From assembly GCF_001662305.1 (NCBI RefSeq), contig NZ_BDEP01000011.1, positions 1 to 64,000 of the forward strand: a DNA stretch of 64,000 nucleotides. Direction: 5' to 3'. The notes beneath the pieces are model-generated. The model saw nothing but the letters and a program-made list of their open reading frames with translations, was not told the origin of the DNA and searched no databases. This document shows positions 26,598 to 35,381 of this stretch, one piece after another (positions within the stretch are counted from its first letter, which is position 1; every line of letters begins with the position of its first letter). The stretch comes from Halomonas caseinilytica (lineage in GTDB: Bacteria; Pseudomonadota; Gammaproteobacteria; Pseudomonadales; Halomonadaceae). The translations under genes and the position numbers were made by a program.

Positions 26598-28163
26598 ATG
26601 CCCCATCACATGCGGCCCCTGGTTTTCTGGCCGACCTTTCTCATTCTGCTCACCGCCGTGATCGGCAGCCTGGTCGATCTGGACGCCTTTCTCGGCTTCA
26701 CCAGTCAGCTCAACGACGCCATCCTGAAACGCTTCTCCTGGCTGTTCAGCCTGGGCAGCCTTTACCTGCTGGTACTCGCCATTGCGGTGTATGTCTCGCC
26801 GCTCGGACGCATCCGCATCGGTGGCAAGCATGCCGAACCGCTGCTGTCGAAAACCCGCTGGTTCTCCATCACGCTGTGCACCACCCTGGCGGTCGGCGTG
26901 CTGTTCTGGACCACCGCCGAGCCGCTCTACCACCTGATGGGGCCACCCGAATCGCTGGGCATGGAAGCCGGTTCTTCCGAGGCGGCGCTGTTCGCCATGT
27001 CGACCATGTTCCTGCATTGGACCTTCACGCCCTACGCCATCTACGCGGTCCCGGCGTTGATCTTCGCCCTGGCGTTCTACAACCGCCGGCAAAAGTTCTC
27101 CATCAGCAGTATGCTCGAGCCAGTCTTCGGCCCTCGCATCACCCGCTACTCGGGATTGATCGATGCCCTGGCGCTATATTCCCTGGTAGCCGGCATGGCC
27201 GCGACCCTCGGCACCGGCGCCATCACCCTGGCCGGCGGCCTCGGCCAGTACATCGAGGGCAACACCAATCCCCTGCGCCTCGGCCTGATCATCGCGGTAA
27301 TCGTGGTCACCTTCGTGCTCTCGGCCGCCAGCGGCTTGAAGAAGGGCATCGCCCGCCTCTCGGCACTCAATGCCTGGCTGCTTCTGGTGCTCGGTCTATT
27401 CGTCTTCGTATTCGGCCCCACGGCGTTCATGCTGCAGATCGGCGTGGAGTCGTTCGGCGTCTACCTCGACAATTTCTTCACCCGCAGCCTGTTCACCGGC
27501 GCTGCCGGCGACGACCAATGGCCGCACTGGTGGTCGATCTTCTACTGGGCCATCTGGTTCGCCTGGGCGCCCGTGGCCTCGCTCTTCCTGGGACGGATCT
27601 CACGCGGCTACAGCGTACGCGACTTCCTGCGCATCAACCTGCTCTACCCGTCGTTGTTCGCCACCGTGTGGATCGTCATCTTCTCCGGCGCCACGCTCTA
27701 CTTCCAGATGCGCACCGGGATCGACCTGCACAGCGTGCTCAACGACGAGGGCGTGGAGCACGTTCTCTACCGACTCTTCGGCGAGCTACCGCTGTCCGGT
27801 CTCTGGGTGCCGCTGCTGCTGTTCATCGCCTTCATTTCCTATGTCACAGCAGCGGACTCCAACACCGACGCCATCGGCAACCTCTGCACCCGTGGCCTGA
27901 CCGCCGACTCCGACTTCAGCGCCGGCATTCCCATGAAGATCATCTGGGGCGTGGTGGTCGGCATCATCGCCTGGGTGATGACCAGCTTCGTCGGCATCGA
28001 TGGCGTCAAGATGCTTTCCAACCTCGGCGGCCTGCCCGCCCTGGTGATCATCCTGCTCGCCAGCGGTTCCCTCTGGCACTGGTTACGCGACCCCAGCGCC
28101 CTCGAATGCCCCGACACTTCGATCAATCGCGAACCTCTCGACGCACAAGGCCAGCCGCAATGA
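26598..28163 (+). CDS. BCCT-family transporter
   Basis: This 521-residue inner-membrane carrier of the betaine/carnitine/choline family has about twelve hydrophobic segments. Family signatures are VLFWTTAEPLYHLMG (the WxxAEP box) and the long helix-8 block starting FYWAIWFAWAPVASLF and continuing with RISRGYSVRDFL. BCCT members import quaternary ammonium compounds or related zwitterions, driven by sodium or protons; the long cytoplasmic tails of osmosensory members (BetP type) are absent, so a nutrient role is more likely. The ATG at 26598 has GGAG 8 bases upstream; one two codons earlier is too close. It overlaps the downstream hydrolase gene, which hints that the imported compound is then cleaved. 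Confidence 0.9.
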   Translation: MPHHMRPLVFWPTFLILLTAVIGSLVDLDAFLGFTSQLNDAILKRFSWLFSLGSLYLLVLAIAVYVSPLGRIRIGGKHAEPLLSKTRWFSITLCTTLAVGVLFWTTAEPLYHLMGPPESLGMEAGSSEAALFAMSTMFLHWTFTPYAIYAVPALIFALAFYNRRQKFSISSMLEPVFGPRITRYSGLIDALALYSLVAGMAATLGTGAITLAGGLGQYIEGNTNPLRLGLIIAVIVVTFVLSAASGLKKGIARLSALNAWLLLVLGLFVFVFGPTAFMLQIGVESFGVYLDNFFTRSLFTGAAGDDQWPHWWSIFYWAIWFAWAPVASLFLGRISRGYSVRDFLRINLLYPSLFATVWIVIFSGATLYFQMRTGIDLHSVLNDEGVEHVLYRLFGELPLSGLWVPLLLFIAFISYVTAADSNTDAIGNLCTRGLTADSDFSAGIPMKIIWGVVVGIIAWVMTSFVGIDGVKMLSNLGGLPALVIILLASGSLWHWLRDPSALECPDTSINREPLDAQGQPQ

Positions 28164-30178
28164 ACGTGAAGACCGAATTCCCGCATCGTATCCGCGAGAT
28201 CGAGCACCTAGAAATCCCGCTCTCGGACGGCACCCGACTCGCTGCCCGCATCTGGCTGCCGGAAGGGGCCGAGGAGCATCCGGTACCCGCCATCCTCGAA
28301 TACCTGCCGTACCGCAAACGCGACGGCACGGCGGTGCGCGATGAGCTGACGCATCCCTATTTCGCCGGCCACGGCTATGCGGCAGTGCGGGTCGACATGC
28401 GTGGTAACGGCGAATCCGAGGGGTTGATGGCCGATGAATACCTGCCCCAGGAGCAGGCCGACGGCCTCGAAGTGATCGACTGGCTGACCCGCCAGCCCTG
28501 GTGCAACGGCAAACTCGGCATGATGGGCATCTCCTGGGGTGGCTTCAATTCGCTGCAACTAGCAGCACTGAAGCCCGAGCCACTCAAGGCCATCATCACC
28601 TTGTGCTCCACCGACGACCGCTACACCGACGACATCCACTACAAGGGTGGCAACCTGCTGCACGAAAACCTGGGCTGGTCGGCCACCATGCTCAGCTTCT
28701 CGGCAGCACCACCTGACCCGGCCCTGGTCGGCGAAGTGTGGCGCGAACGCTGGAAGCAGCGTCTCGACAACATGCCGCTGCTGGTCGAGACCTGGATGAG
28801 CCACCAGACCCGCGACGCCTACTGGAAGCATGGCTCGGTCAACCAGAACTACGCCGACATAAAAGCCGCCGTCTATGCCGTCGGCGGCTGGGGAGACGGC
28901 TACAAGAACAGCGTGCCGCGCCTGCTGGAACACCTCCAGGGGCAGAAGAAGGGGCTGATCGGCCCCTGGATTCACAAGTACCCACACTTCGCCGTGCCCG
29001 ACCCGGCAATCGGCTTCCTCCAGGAAGCGCTGCGTTGGTGGGACCACTGGCTGAAGGACATCGATACCGGCATCATGGACGAACCGGCCGGCACCTTCTA
29101 TCTTCAGGATGCCTTGCCGCCCAAGTCCATGTACGCCGAGCGCCCGGGCGCCTGGGTGCGTACCGAGGGCTGGCCCTCGGCGGACGTCGAGCAGCGTCCG
29201 TATGCGCTGACCGATACTGGCCTGGTCGCCGGCGACGCGCCCCTATCAAAGGCCCGCACCGTCGACTCGCCGCTCACCGCCGGCAGTCATCAGGGCGAAT
29301 ACTGCGCCATCTGGTTCGGCCCCGACCTGCCGGGCGACCAACGCCAGGACGACGCCCTGGCGCTGTGCTTCGACAGCCAACCGCTCGAGGCGCCGCTCGA
29401 CATTCTCGGCAAGCCACGACTGCGCCTGCGACTAGCCAGCGATCAGCCCTGTGGCCAACTCACCGTGCGCTTGAGCGACGTACGCCCCGATGGCCAGGTG
29501 GCCCGCATCACCTATGGCGTGCTCAACCTGTCGCTGCGCGATCATGACCATCTGGAGCCGCCGGTTCCCGGCGAGCCCATGGACGTGGATCTCGAACTCG
29601 ACATGATCGGCTATCGCCTGCCCGCCGGGCACCGCCTGCGCGTGGCGATCGCTTCGGCCAACTTCCCGCTGCTGTGGCCGACTCCCAGGCGCGCCGCACT
29701 CACCCTGCAGCCTGGCCTGCAACGTCTCGAGCTGCCCACCTATCAGGGCAAGACTATCGCCAATCCCTTCGAGGCTCCGGAGAGCGCCCGTCCCGCCGAT
29801 GTCGACACCCAGCGCAGCCCGGCGCCACGACGTACCATCCAGGAGGACGTGGCCAGCGGCGAAGTCACGGTGATCGTCGAGGACGACCTGGGCGCCATGA
29901 CGCTGAACGACCACGGCTATCGGGTGGCGCAGTCCTGCCAGGAGCGCTACACCGCTCATCCGGAGGACCCGAGCCGGGCCCGTGCGGACATCACCTGGCA
30001 CTACCGGGCCGGCCGCGACGAAGGTCCCGGTCGCTTCGATGTCAGCGTGGAAAGCCACTACCGTCTTACCTGCGACGAGACGACCTTCTTCATCGAGGCC
30101 GAACAGATCGCCCACGATGACGGCAAGGAAGTTCACCGCAAGCACTGGCGAACGGAAGTGCCGCGCAGAGCGATCTGA
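28160..30178 (+). CDS. CocE/NonD family alpha/beta hydrolase (X-Pro peptidase S15-like)
   Basis: The 672-residue protein starts with an alpha/beta-hydrolase domain (nucleophile Ser125 in GISWGGF) followed by the jelly-roll X-Pro dipeptidyl-peptidase C-terminal domain (about 320-530) and an extra ~130-residue beta-rich tail. Families with this layout hydrolyse esters or amides such as cocaine, glutaryl-7-ACA or N-terminal X-Pro. There is no signal peptide, so it should be cytoplasmic. It overlaps the BCCT gene by 4 bases (ATGA), so both are co-expressed; a transported betaine ester, carnitine ester or small peptide-like amide are plausible substrates, none proven. Confidence 0.88.
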   Translation: MNVKTEFPHRIREIEHLEIPLSDGTRLAARIWLPEGAEEHPVPAILEYLPYRKRDGTAVRDELTHPYFAGHGYAAVRVDMRGNGESEGLMADEYLPQEQADGLEVIDWLTRQPWCNGKLGMMGISWGGFNSLQLAALKPEPLKAIITLCSTDDRYTDDIHYKGGNLLHENLGWSATMLSFSAAPPDPALVGEVWRERWKQRLDNMPLLVETWMSHQTRDAYWKHGSVNQNYADIKAAVYAVGGWGDGYKNSVPRLLEHLQGQKKGLIGPWIHKYPHFAVPDPAIGFLQEALRWWDHWLKDIDTGIMDEPAGTFYLQDALPPKSMYAERPGAWVRTEGWPSADVEQRPYALTDTGLVAGDAPLSKARTVDSPLTAGSHQGEYCAIWFGPDLPGDQRQDDALALCFDSQPLEAPLDILGKPRLRLRLASDQPCGQLTVRLSDVRPDGQVARITYGVLNLSLRDHDHLEPPVPGEPMDVDLELDMIGYRLPAGHRLRVAIASANFPLLWPTPRRAALTLQPGLQRLELPTYQGKTIANPFEAPESARPADVDTQRSPAPRRTIQEDVASGEVTVIVEDDLGAMTLNDHGYRVAQSCQERYTAHPEDPSRARADITWHYRAGRDEGPGRFDVSVESHYRLTCDETTFFIEAEQIAHDDGKEVHRKHWRTEVPRRAI

Positions 30179-30243
30179 CGATGCCTCCTGGCAGACATGA
30201 TATCCTCGGCGCCACGACGAGTTGCCCATCGCCGAGGATGTCC

Positions 30244-31152
30244 ATGAGCGGACGCGACGCCTTGCCCCCGCTGCAGTGCCTGAAGGCCTTCGAGGCCACC
30301 GCCAGGCATTGCAGCTTCACCCAGGCCGGCCGCGAGCTCAACCTGACCCAGAGCGCCGTCAGTCGCCAGATCAAACGCCTGGAGGAAGACCTGGGCCGTC
30401 CGCTTTTCGAGCGTGTTCCCGACGGCCTGCGCCCGACACCGGCCGCGGATCACTACTACCGGGTCGTCCGCCGCTTGCTGCGCGACCTGGCCGACGAAAC
30501 AGCCCGTCTACGCCGACATGGCGACGACCACCAACTGACCCTGGCCACCAGCCCTACCATCGCCTCTATCTGGCTATCCCGGCACTTGCCCGAATTTCAG
30601 CGGCAGCATCCACACATCGAAATCCGACTGCTGACCATGGAGGATCCCTACCGGCTCGATCTCACCGAGTTCGACCTGGGGCTCTACTATCACCTCGAGG
30701 GGCAGGTAGATCCGCCCGGCTTGATGGCCGAGACGGTGTTTGACGAGGAAAATGTCATCGCCGTGTGCAGCCCTCACTATACCCGGCACCATGGCGAGGT
30801 CGGAACGCCCGAGGCGCTACTACGCCAGCACACCCTGCTGGTGCTCGAGGACCACTTCAACGACTGGTTGACCTGGCAGGATTGGTTCACGGCCCTGAAG
30901 CTGGCCTGGCATGAGCCGGCCCACTGCCTGCGTGCGAACAGTTATCAGGTCCTGATGAACGCCACCCTCGCCGGCCAGGGCATCATTCTGGGGTGGGAAC
31001 AGCTGCTCGCCGACGAGCTGCGCCAGGGGCACCTGCTGCGAGCCCTGCCCCAGGCCTTGCCCAGCCACGGCAAGCTTTCTCTTCTTATACCCCAGCATCG
31101 CCACCTGACCCTAGCCAGTCGCACCTTCCAGCGTTGGCTAGCCTGCCTTTGA
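30244..31152 (+). CDS. LysR-type regulator, GcvA-like
   Basis: The 302-residue protein has an N-terminal winged helix-turn-helix (FEATARHCSFTQAGRELN then LTQSAVSRQIKRLEEDLG) and a C-terminal periplasmic-binding-like effector domain. The opening LPPLQCLKAFEAT places it in the GcvA/TrpI/AmpR branch. I start it at 30244 because GAGG lies 6 bases upstream; an ATG two codons earlier is possible. It follows the hydrolase by 65 bases in the same direction, which is unusual for LysR genes that regulate a divergent neighbour, but it may still control the BCCT-hydrolase pair. Confidence 0.88.
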   Translation: MSGRDALPPLQCLKAFEATARHCSFTQAGRELNLTQSAVSRQIKRLEEDLGRPLFERVPDGLRPTPAADHYYRVVRRLLRDLADETARLRRHGDDHQLTLATSPTIASIWLSRHLPEFQRQHPHIEIRLLTMEDPYRLDLTEFDLGLYYHLEGQVDPPGLMAETVFDEENVIAVCSPHYTRHHGEVGTPEALLRQHTLLVLEDHFNDWLTWQDWFTALKLAWHEPAHCLRANSYQVLMNATLAGQGIILGWEQLLADELRQGHLLRALPQALPSHGKLSLLIPQHRHLTLASRTFQRWLACL

Positions 31153-31216
31153 GGAAAAGCGTTCAAACCTCCCAAGGCGCGCATGACATTCCCCATTCGC
31201 TCATGTAAGCTCTAGC

Positions 31217-31326
31217 TCGTTCTTGGGGAGTAGCCTGCTTCCAGCGCTGGCCGCGCGGGAAGTCCTCGTGTCAACACACTCGGCAGGCATGCCGTGGCAC
31301 GAGTGGCCGAAAGGTTGGCGAGACCA
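31217..31326 (+). ncRNA. yybP-ykoY (manganese) riboswitch
   Basis: The conserved pieces of the element are in order: CTTGGGGAGTAGC at 31222-31234, AACACACTCGG near 31273-31283, and GGTTGGCGAGACC at 31313-31325. This RNA senses Mn2+ and turns on manganese export or homeostasis genes. It sits 67 bases before mntP. A hairpin after it (GGCGCTG and CAGCGC around 31338-31355) together with GTCAT segments could form the expression platform that hides or frees the ribosome binding site at 31380-31384. Confidence 0.85.
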
Positions 31327-31392
31327 ATGACGTCATGGCGCTGTTTCGACAGCGCTCACCGTCATGGCCTTTCAACCCCGGGAGCCCACCAG

Positions 31393-31968
31393 ATGTCACT
31401 TTTCTCGACCTTCTTCCTCGCCTTCTCCATGTCCAGCGATGCCTTCGTGGCCTCGTTGAGCAAGGGCGCAGCCCTGGCCGAACGGCCCAGCATGCGCGAT
31501 GCTCTGCGCACCGGCCTCATCTTCGGTATCGTCGAAACCCTGACACCCCTTCTCGGCTGGACGTTGGGCCTGTCGATGGCGCAATACGTCACCGCCTGGG
31601 ACCACTGGATCGCCTTTGGGCTGCTTTCCCTGCTGGGCGCCCACATGATCCATGAGGGGATGCAAAACGAAAACGCCGAGGACAAGCCCCGGCGTTCGCC
31701 TTCATCGTTTCTGCGCCTGGTGGTGACGGCCCTGGCCACCAGCATCGATGCCCTCGTGATCGGCATCACTCTGGCCTTCATGGACGCCAACATATTCTGG
31801 ACCTCACTTGCAATCGGCACCGCCACCCTGCTGATGACCACGCTCGGCGTCATGCTGGGCCGCGTGATCAACACGATGATCGGCAAGCGGGCGGAGATTC
31901 TTGGCGGCCTCGCCCTGTGTGGCATCGGGACCAGCATCCTGATCGATCACCTGGGGCTGCTGGCCTAG
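31393..31968 (+). CDS. mntP: Manganese efflux pump MntP
   Basis: MntP removes excess Mn2+ from the cytoplasm. The 191-residue protein has six hydrophobic segments in two homologous halves, each carrying the acidic motif of the family (SMSSDAFVASLSKG near the N-terminus, ATSIDALVIG in the middle). GGAG lies 8 bases before the ATG at 31393; an open frame upstream of it runs through the riboswitch and is not coding. Control should be by the Mn-sensing riboswitch just upstream. Its stop codon interlocks with the stop of the convergent lipoprotein gene. Confidence 0.95.
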   Translation: MSLFSTFFLAFSMSSDAFVASLSKGAALAERPSMRDALRTGLIFGIVETLTPLLGWTLGLSMAQYVTAWDHWIAFGLLSLLGAHMIHEGMQNENAEDKPRRSPSSFLRLVVTALATSIDALVIGITLAFMDANIFWTSLAIGTATLLMTTLGVMLGRVINTMIGKRAEILGGLALCGIGTSILIDHLGLLA

Positions 31969-32246
31969 CAACGCCCTTGCTTGGCCAATCCCGGCGGACA
32001 AAACCCACCCCGGCCACGATCATGATCGTGGTAGCGATAATCGCGATGGCGTTTCCAGCGATCATGGTCGCGGTGACGGTAATCCCTGTCGCGCTTCCAG
32101 TCACGGTCGTGCCAGTCGCGATCATGATAGTACCTGTCATCATCGATCACGATGGCGGGCTCAGGGCTGATACGAGCAGGATGATAACTGCAGCCCACCA
32201 GCCCCATGACGATCAGGGTGCCGAGTAACGGGGACAACCAACGCAT
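31965..32246 (-). CDS. Small lipoprotein with His/Asp/Arg-rich repeats
   Basis: This 93-residue protein has a signal peptide with lipobox GLVGC and a mature region made of repeating charged units such as HDRDWHDRDWKRDRDY and RHRDHDRWKRHRDYRYHDHD. At the DNA level, the stretch 32018-32130 shows the same irregular tandem repetition. The start at 32246 has GGGAGG 7 bases upstream. The many His and Asp residues could bind divalent metals, and the convergent neighbour exports Mn2+, but there is no direct evidence of a link. Low-complexity lipoproteins of this sort are common in the gammaproteobacterial envelope. Function unknown. Confidence 0.65.
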   Translation of the reverse strand: MRWLSPLLGTLIVMGLVGCSYHPARISPEPAIVIDDDRYYHDRDWHDRDWKRDRDYRHRDHDRWKRHRDYRYHDHDRGRGGFCPPGLAKQGRC

Positions 32247-33217
32247 GGGGGAACCTCCCGATTGAATGATTGTCCTCATGCTAGCAGGCCATATGCAGCC
32301 TGCCCTGTGGCGGGATGGCGACACCCCATGGCAATGCGGTGTAAATCGCGGTCTTGCCGGTTGGCAGCGCTCCTCGGCCACCGTTGTGATGACGGCAGCA
32401 GCCGTAAGCCAAGCCGCCAGCCAGATATTCGGCACCCAGGATCATCAGGGCCATCCTCTCGCTTCGCCCGCGCTCCGGCAGCGTATCGAAGATCGGCATA
32501 TTTGTTACAAATTGTAAATGACATTGAAGCCCAAACGGCAAGCGCCTCCCCCTCCTGCGTCAAGTAGGCCGACCATCTGGCACCATCTCGATCTATAACG
32601 TCAGGGCATAACCAGGTCTCATGGCCAACAGAGGTGCAGTGATGGGCCTTCGATCCCCCACCTTTTCTCATCAGTTAATTATTGTTTATTTTTATGCGGT
32701 TAGCTTAACAAATTCTCAATCAATGACTTTTTTTGAACAATCAATCAACAGCCTGCCGCCCCCTCTCATTCAACTTTAGAACTATAAAAAACAATATCTA
32801 CTTATTTCTATTCGCAATATAAAAGCCATTAAAAAATCAGTGACTGCAAACCTTTTACCTTTGGCCTTGAAACAATTTACCCATTAATTCACAACAAAAA
32901 ACACATTTCGTTAACATATGGATACAACTCTGCGTTGACGCCCCTCACCCCAAGCTATAGCTTCATTGACGAGAAAGGCCTACTTGGAGCGGGAGGTTCC
33001 GAGTGCCTAGGTGGAGAAAACAATCGATTCCAGATGCGAGAGCAATTTCTCACTCACTAAAATGAATGCGCTCGATACTGCATAGCATCAGAATTGACAA
33101 TAAATCCGCCTCACACTAGCTTTCGTGCTGCCATGCCAGCTTTCCATTCTGTGTGCATGACAGTTGTGAAAGTAACAAGCAAAACTCCACTAAGCACTAA
33201 CGTCAGGGGGATGAAGG
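32247..33217. other. Gene-poor, partly AT-rich gap
   Basis: No convincing gene lies in this ~970-base region. From about 32660 to 33060 the composition becomes strongly AT-rich, unlike the flanking GC-rich genes. A weak 54- to 72-residue frame on the minus strand (ending 32281) is noted among the rejected items. The right end holds the promoter and leader of the Hint-domain gene. The change in composition marks the start of the surface polysaccharide region. Confidence 0.5.
33094..33122 (+). promoter_or_regulatory. Probable promoter of the Hint-domain gene
   Basis: TTGACA at 33094-33099 is a consensus -35 box; 17 bases later lies TAGCTT (33117-33122), a weak -10. The ATG follows about 95 bases downstream, with AGGGGG at 33205-33210 as the ribosome binding site. 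Confidence 0.45.
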
Positions 33218-34441
33218 ATGGCTATTCTCGATCTAAATCTTGGGGGATCCGAGACGCGTACTATCTCAAACGAGGACGCGCAGGATGGCGATACCCTTAA
33301 CATCACGGCATTGGGGTCGTCGGAACTAATCATTGATGGGGTGAGTGTTGGCATTCAGGACATTGCCAACATTGAGGCCGGTTCCACGCCCACTTTTACA
33401 GCCACCAATGGTGGCAGCCTGACGATGGACCAAGGGCTTCTGGACCTGAGCGCCCTCAATGACCTGTCCTTCGGTATTGATGGCAACAGCGACATCACGC
33501 TCGATGCTTCCTCAGTCAGCACACTGAGCGGGTTGAATGGGTACAATGTCAACTTTTCAGGCGCTGAAACCGGCTCTTTCACCTTCAACAAGCCCGATGT
33601 GGGGCTTCTCGACACCTACAATTTCAATGTTACTGGCATGGAGGCCGGCGACGAACTCAACCTTGGTGGTGAAAACTGGAGCTTGGATGAGGGTAGCATC
33701 CTAAATCCTCAAGACGCTTACCGAGATGGCGCCCTGCACCTGACCCAAGGCAATGCTGCGGTGGGTACCCAGGTAAACGCCAGCATCGAAATGACGCAGG
33801 CCGAGTATGAAGAGTTCGCGGCCAACCAGGACACTTACCTCTCCGGTGGCACCTATACACATAACTGCTTCGCGGCAGGCACCATGATCGCCACTCCCGA
33901 CGGCGAAGTCGCTGTGGAGACCCTGTCGATCGGTGATCTGGTGCTGACCGATAACGGCGAAGCGGTGCCAGTGAAATGGATCGGTCGCCAGTCCGTTCAC
34001 CGCCTCTTCTCAGCTGGCCATGCCCCTGTGCGGATCAAGGAAGGCGCTCTGGCACACGGCCAACCCAACCAGGATCTCATCCTCACCGCCAACCACGGCG
34101 TCATCATCGATGGCCTGGTGATCAACGCCGGCGCGCTGGTCAACCACGACACCATCGACTACCTCCCTTGGAGTGAGATGCCCGAGGCGATCACCTACTA
34201 CCACATCGAGACGGACACTCATGAGGTGGTCATCGCCAACGGCACCGAAGCCGAAACCTACATCGACTATGTCGATCGTCAGGCTTTCGACAATTACGCC
34301 GAGTACGTGGCGCTCTACGGTATCGAGACCCGCGTGGTCGAGATGCCCCGCCATCGCATCTCGTCTCGCCGCTTGCTGCCCATGGCCGTACGCGAGCGCC
34401 TGGGCATTCAGGACGTGACTCAGGCCGCCAAGACCGCCTGA
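33218..34441 (+). CDS. Hint-domain protein (self-processing type)
   Basis: The 407-residue protein has no signal peptide. Residues 1-210 are acidic, rich in Gly, Asn, Asp and Thr, with beta-repeat character as in secreted adhesins (LDLNLGG, TNGGSLTMDQGLLDLSAL). A Hint domain starts at Cys217 (HNCFAAGTMIATPDG) and continues with VETLSIGDLVLT, PVKWIGRQ and LTANHGVIID. Hint domains can cleave the peptide bond before their Cys and transfer the upstream part. Related proteins are frequent in alphaproteobacteria beside export systems. It is followed by a strong terminator and lies next to the polysaccharide locus. Secretion route and partner are unknown. Confidence 0.8.
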   Translation: MAILDLNLGGSETRTISNEDAQDGDTLNITALGSSELIIDGVSVGIQDIANIEAGSTPTFTATNGGSLTMDQGLLDLSALNDLSFGIDGNSDITLDASSVSTLSGLNGYNVNFSGAETGSFTFNKPDVGLLDTYNFNVTGMEAGDELNLGGENWSLDEGSILNPQDAYRDGALHLTQGNAAVGTQVNASIEMTQAEYEEFAANQDTYLSGGTYTHNCFAAGTMIATPDGEVAVETLSIGDLVLTDNGEAVPVKWIGRQSVHRLFSAGHAPVRIKEGALAHGQPNQDLILTANHGVIIDGLVINAGALVNHDTIDYLPWSEMPEAITYYHIETDTHEVVIANGTEAETYIDYVDRQAFDNYAEYVALYGIETRVVEMPRHRISSRRLLPMAVRERLGIQDVTQAAKTA

Positions 34442-34466
34442 ACCACCTGAAAAAGGCGTAACCCTC

Positions 34467-34507
34467 AACACCGACCAGGCATGGATGCCTGGTCGGTGTT
34501 TTTTTAT
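34467..34507 (+). terminator. Rho-independent terminator after the Hint gene
   Basis: A 16-bp stem (AACACCGACCAGGCAT and its complement) with a minimal GG loop is followed by a run of seven or more T. It is a textbook intrinsic terminator for the plus-strand Hint gene. Confidence 0.93.
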
Positions 34508-34561
34508 CTGCCCGCGGGCCACGCGCGAAAGCCTGGGTGATACGACCTTGCACACAACAAA

Positions 34562-34604
34562 CAAAAACGGCCACCGACTGCTCAAGCCGGTGGCCGTTTT
34601 GGTG
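34562..34604. terminator. Bidirectional terminator between the Hint and PagL-like genes
   Basis: A 13-bp stem (AAAACGGCCACCG at 34564-34576, CGGTGGCCGTTTT at 34588-34600) with an 11-base loop has A/T tails on both sides. On the minus strand it ends the PagL-like gene with a T-rich tail; on the plus strand it backs up the previous terminator. Confidence 0.85.
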
Positions 34605-34690
34605 ACGGTGGCAGGCACATGCACTCTCATGGCCACCCACTGGACTAGTGCGGGATCATCATGCCCTAGGCGTTCACCTGGGCAATAGCG

Positions 34691-35335
34691 TCACTGCCCA
34701 AAGTGGTAGCGCACCCCCAGCGAGGGAATGTTGCTGCCGCCCCCATCATCACCGAAGGTGCCGTAAGCGGTTGACCGGTGGTGAAGGCGGCCATAGAGCG
34801 ACCATGGCCCCCAGCTATCGGGCTGCACTTCCAGCTCGAAGATCATCGACGCCATCCAGTTCTCGCCCGAATCATCCAGCCGTGAGGTTTCCGACGTGTA
34901 GGAGACCCCGACACCGAGATAGGCCGTAGTATCGAGTACATCGTCCCAGGGGAAGGGTTCCCAACTGATCGATGGTGTCAGGAACGTCTCGAAATAGTGC
35001 TCGTCGCCGAAGATGTAGGACACATTGGCCTCGGCATATAGCTTGGAATACCCCCAGAAGTCCACCAGTTCCTTCTGCAGGCCGGTGCTGACGATGTAGT
35101 AGTCTCGGAAGTCCCAGACGAAGGGATTGAAGGCCTCGCCACTCTTGACCGTTTCATGCACCGCCTGCCCGGCATGGCCCCCCAGCGCCCATCCTTGTCC
35201 CCAGGGGGTGACGCTTACTTCATCCGCCCATGCCGTGCCCGAGGCACCAACGCCCAGAGCCAGCACCAATCCCGTGCCGACGGCACGAAAAGGCGATGAC
35301 GTGCGGGAGCCAGAAAGTTGTTCGATCTTGTACAT
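34691..35335 (-). CDS. PagL-like lipid A 3-O-deacylase (acyloxyacyl hydrolase family)
   Basis: This 214-residue outer-membrane protein has a signal peptide ending at TAWA before DEVSVTPWGQGW, then alternating strands of an eight-stranded barrel. The catalytic region is RLHHRSTAYG with the His-Ser pair typical of PagL-like enzymes, and it ends in an aromatic-rich strand (GVRYHFGQ). Such enzymes remove an acyl chain from lipid A in the outer leaflet. The start at 35335 has AAGGA 9 bases upstream. It lies 46 bases after a PhyH-like gene on the same strand and in front of a terminator, so it may be the last gene of the polysaccharide transcription unit or have its own promoter. Confidence 0.72.
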   Translation of the reverse strand: MYKIEQLSGSRTSSPFRAVGTGLVLALGVGASGTAWADEVSVTPWGQGWALGGHAGQAVHETVKSGEAFNPFVWDFRDYYIVSTGLQKELVDFWGYSKLYAEANVSYIFGDEHYFETFLTPSISWEPFPWDDVLDTTAYLGVGVSYTSETSRLDDSGENWMASMIFELEVQPDSWGPWSLYGRLHHRSTAYGTFGDDGGGSNIPSLGVRYHFGQ

Positions 35336-35381
35336 AAACACGAATCCTTGTCGAGTAATGAAAGTCATGTCGCGATGATGA

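Noticed and set aside
26876-28159. N-terminal extension of the CocE/NonD frame into the BCCT gene
   Set aside because: The frame is open but overlaps the BCCT gene completely, is Arg/His/Pro-rich, and the hydrolase family begins at the ATG at 28160.
32281-32499. Minus-strand frame of 54-72 residues with a CCRHH segment in the gap after the small lipoprotein
   Set aside because: Several Met starts exist but only a poorly placed GAGAGG; there is no recognisable family. It could be real but support is too thin.
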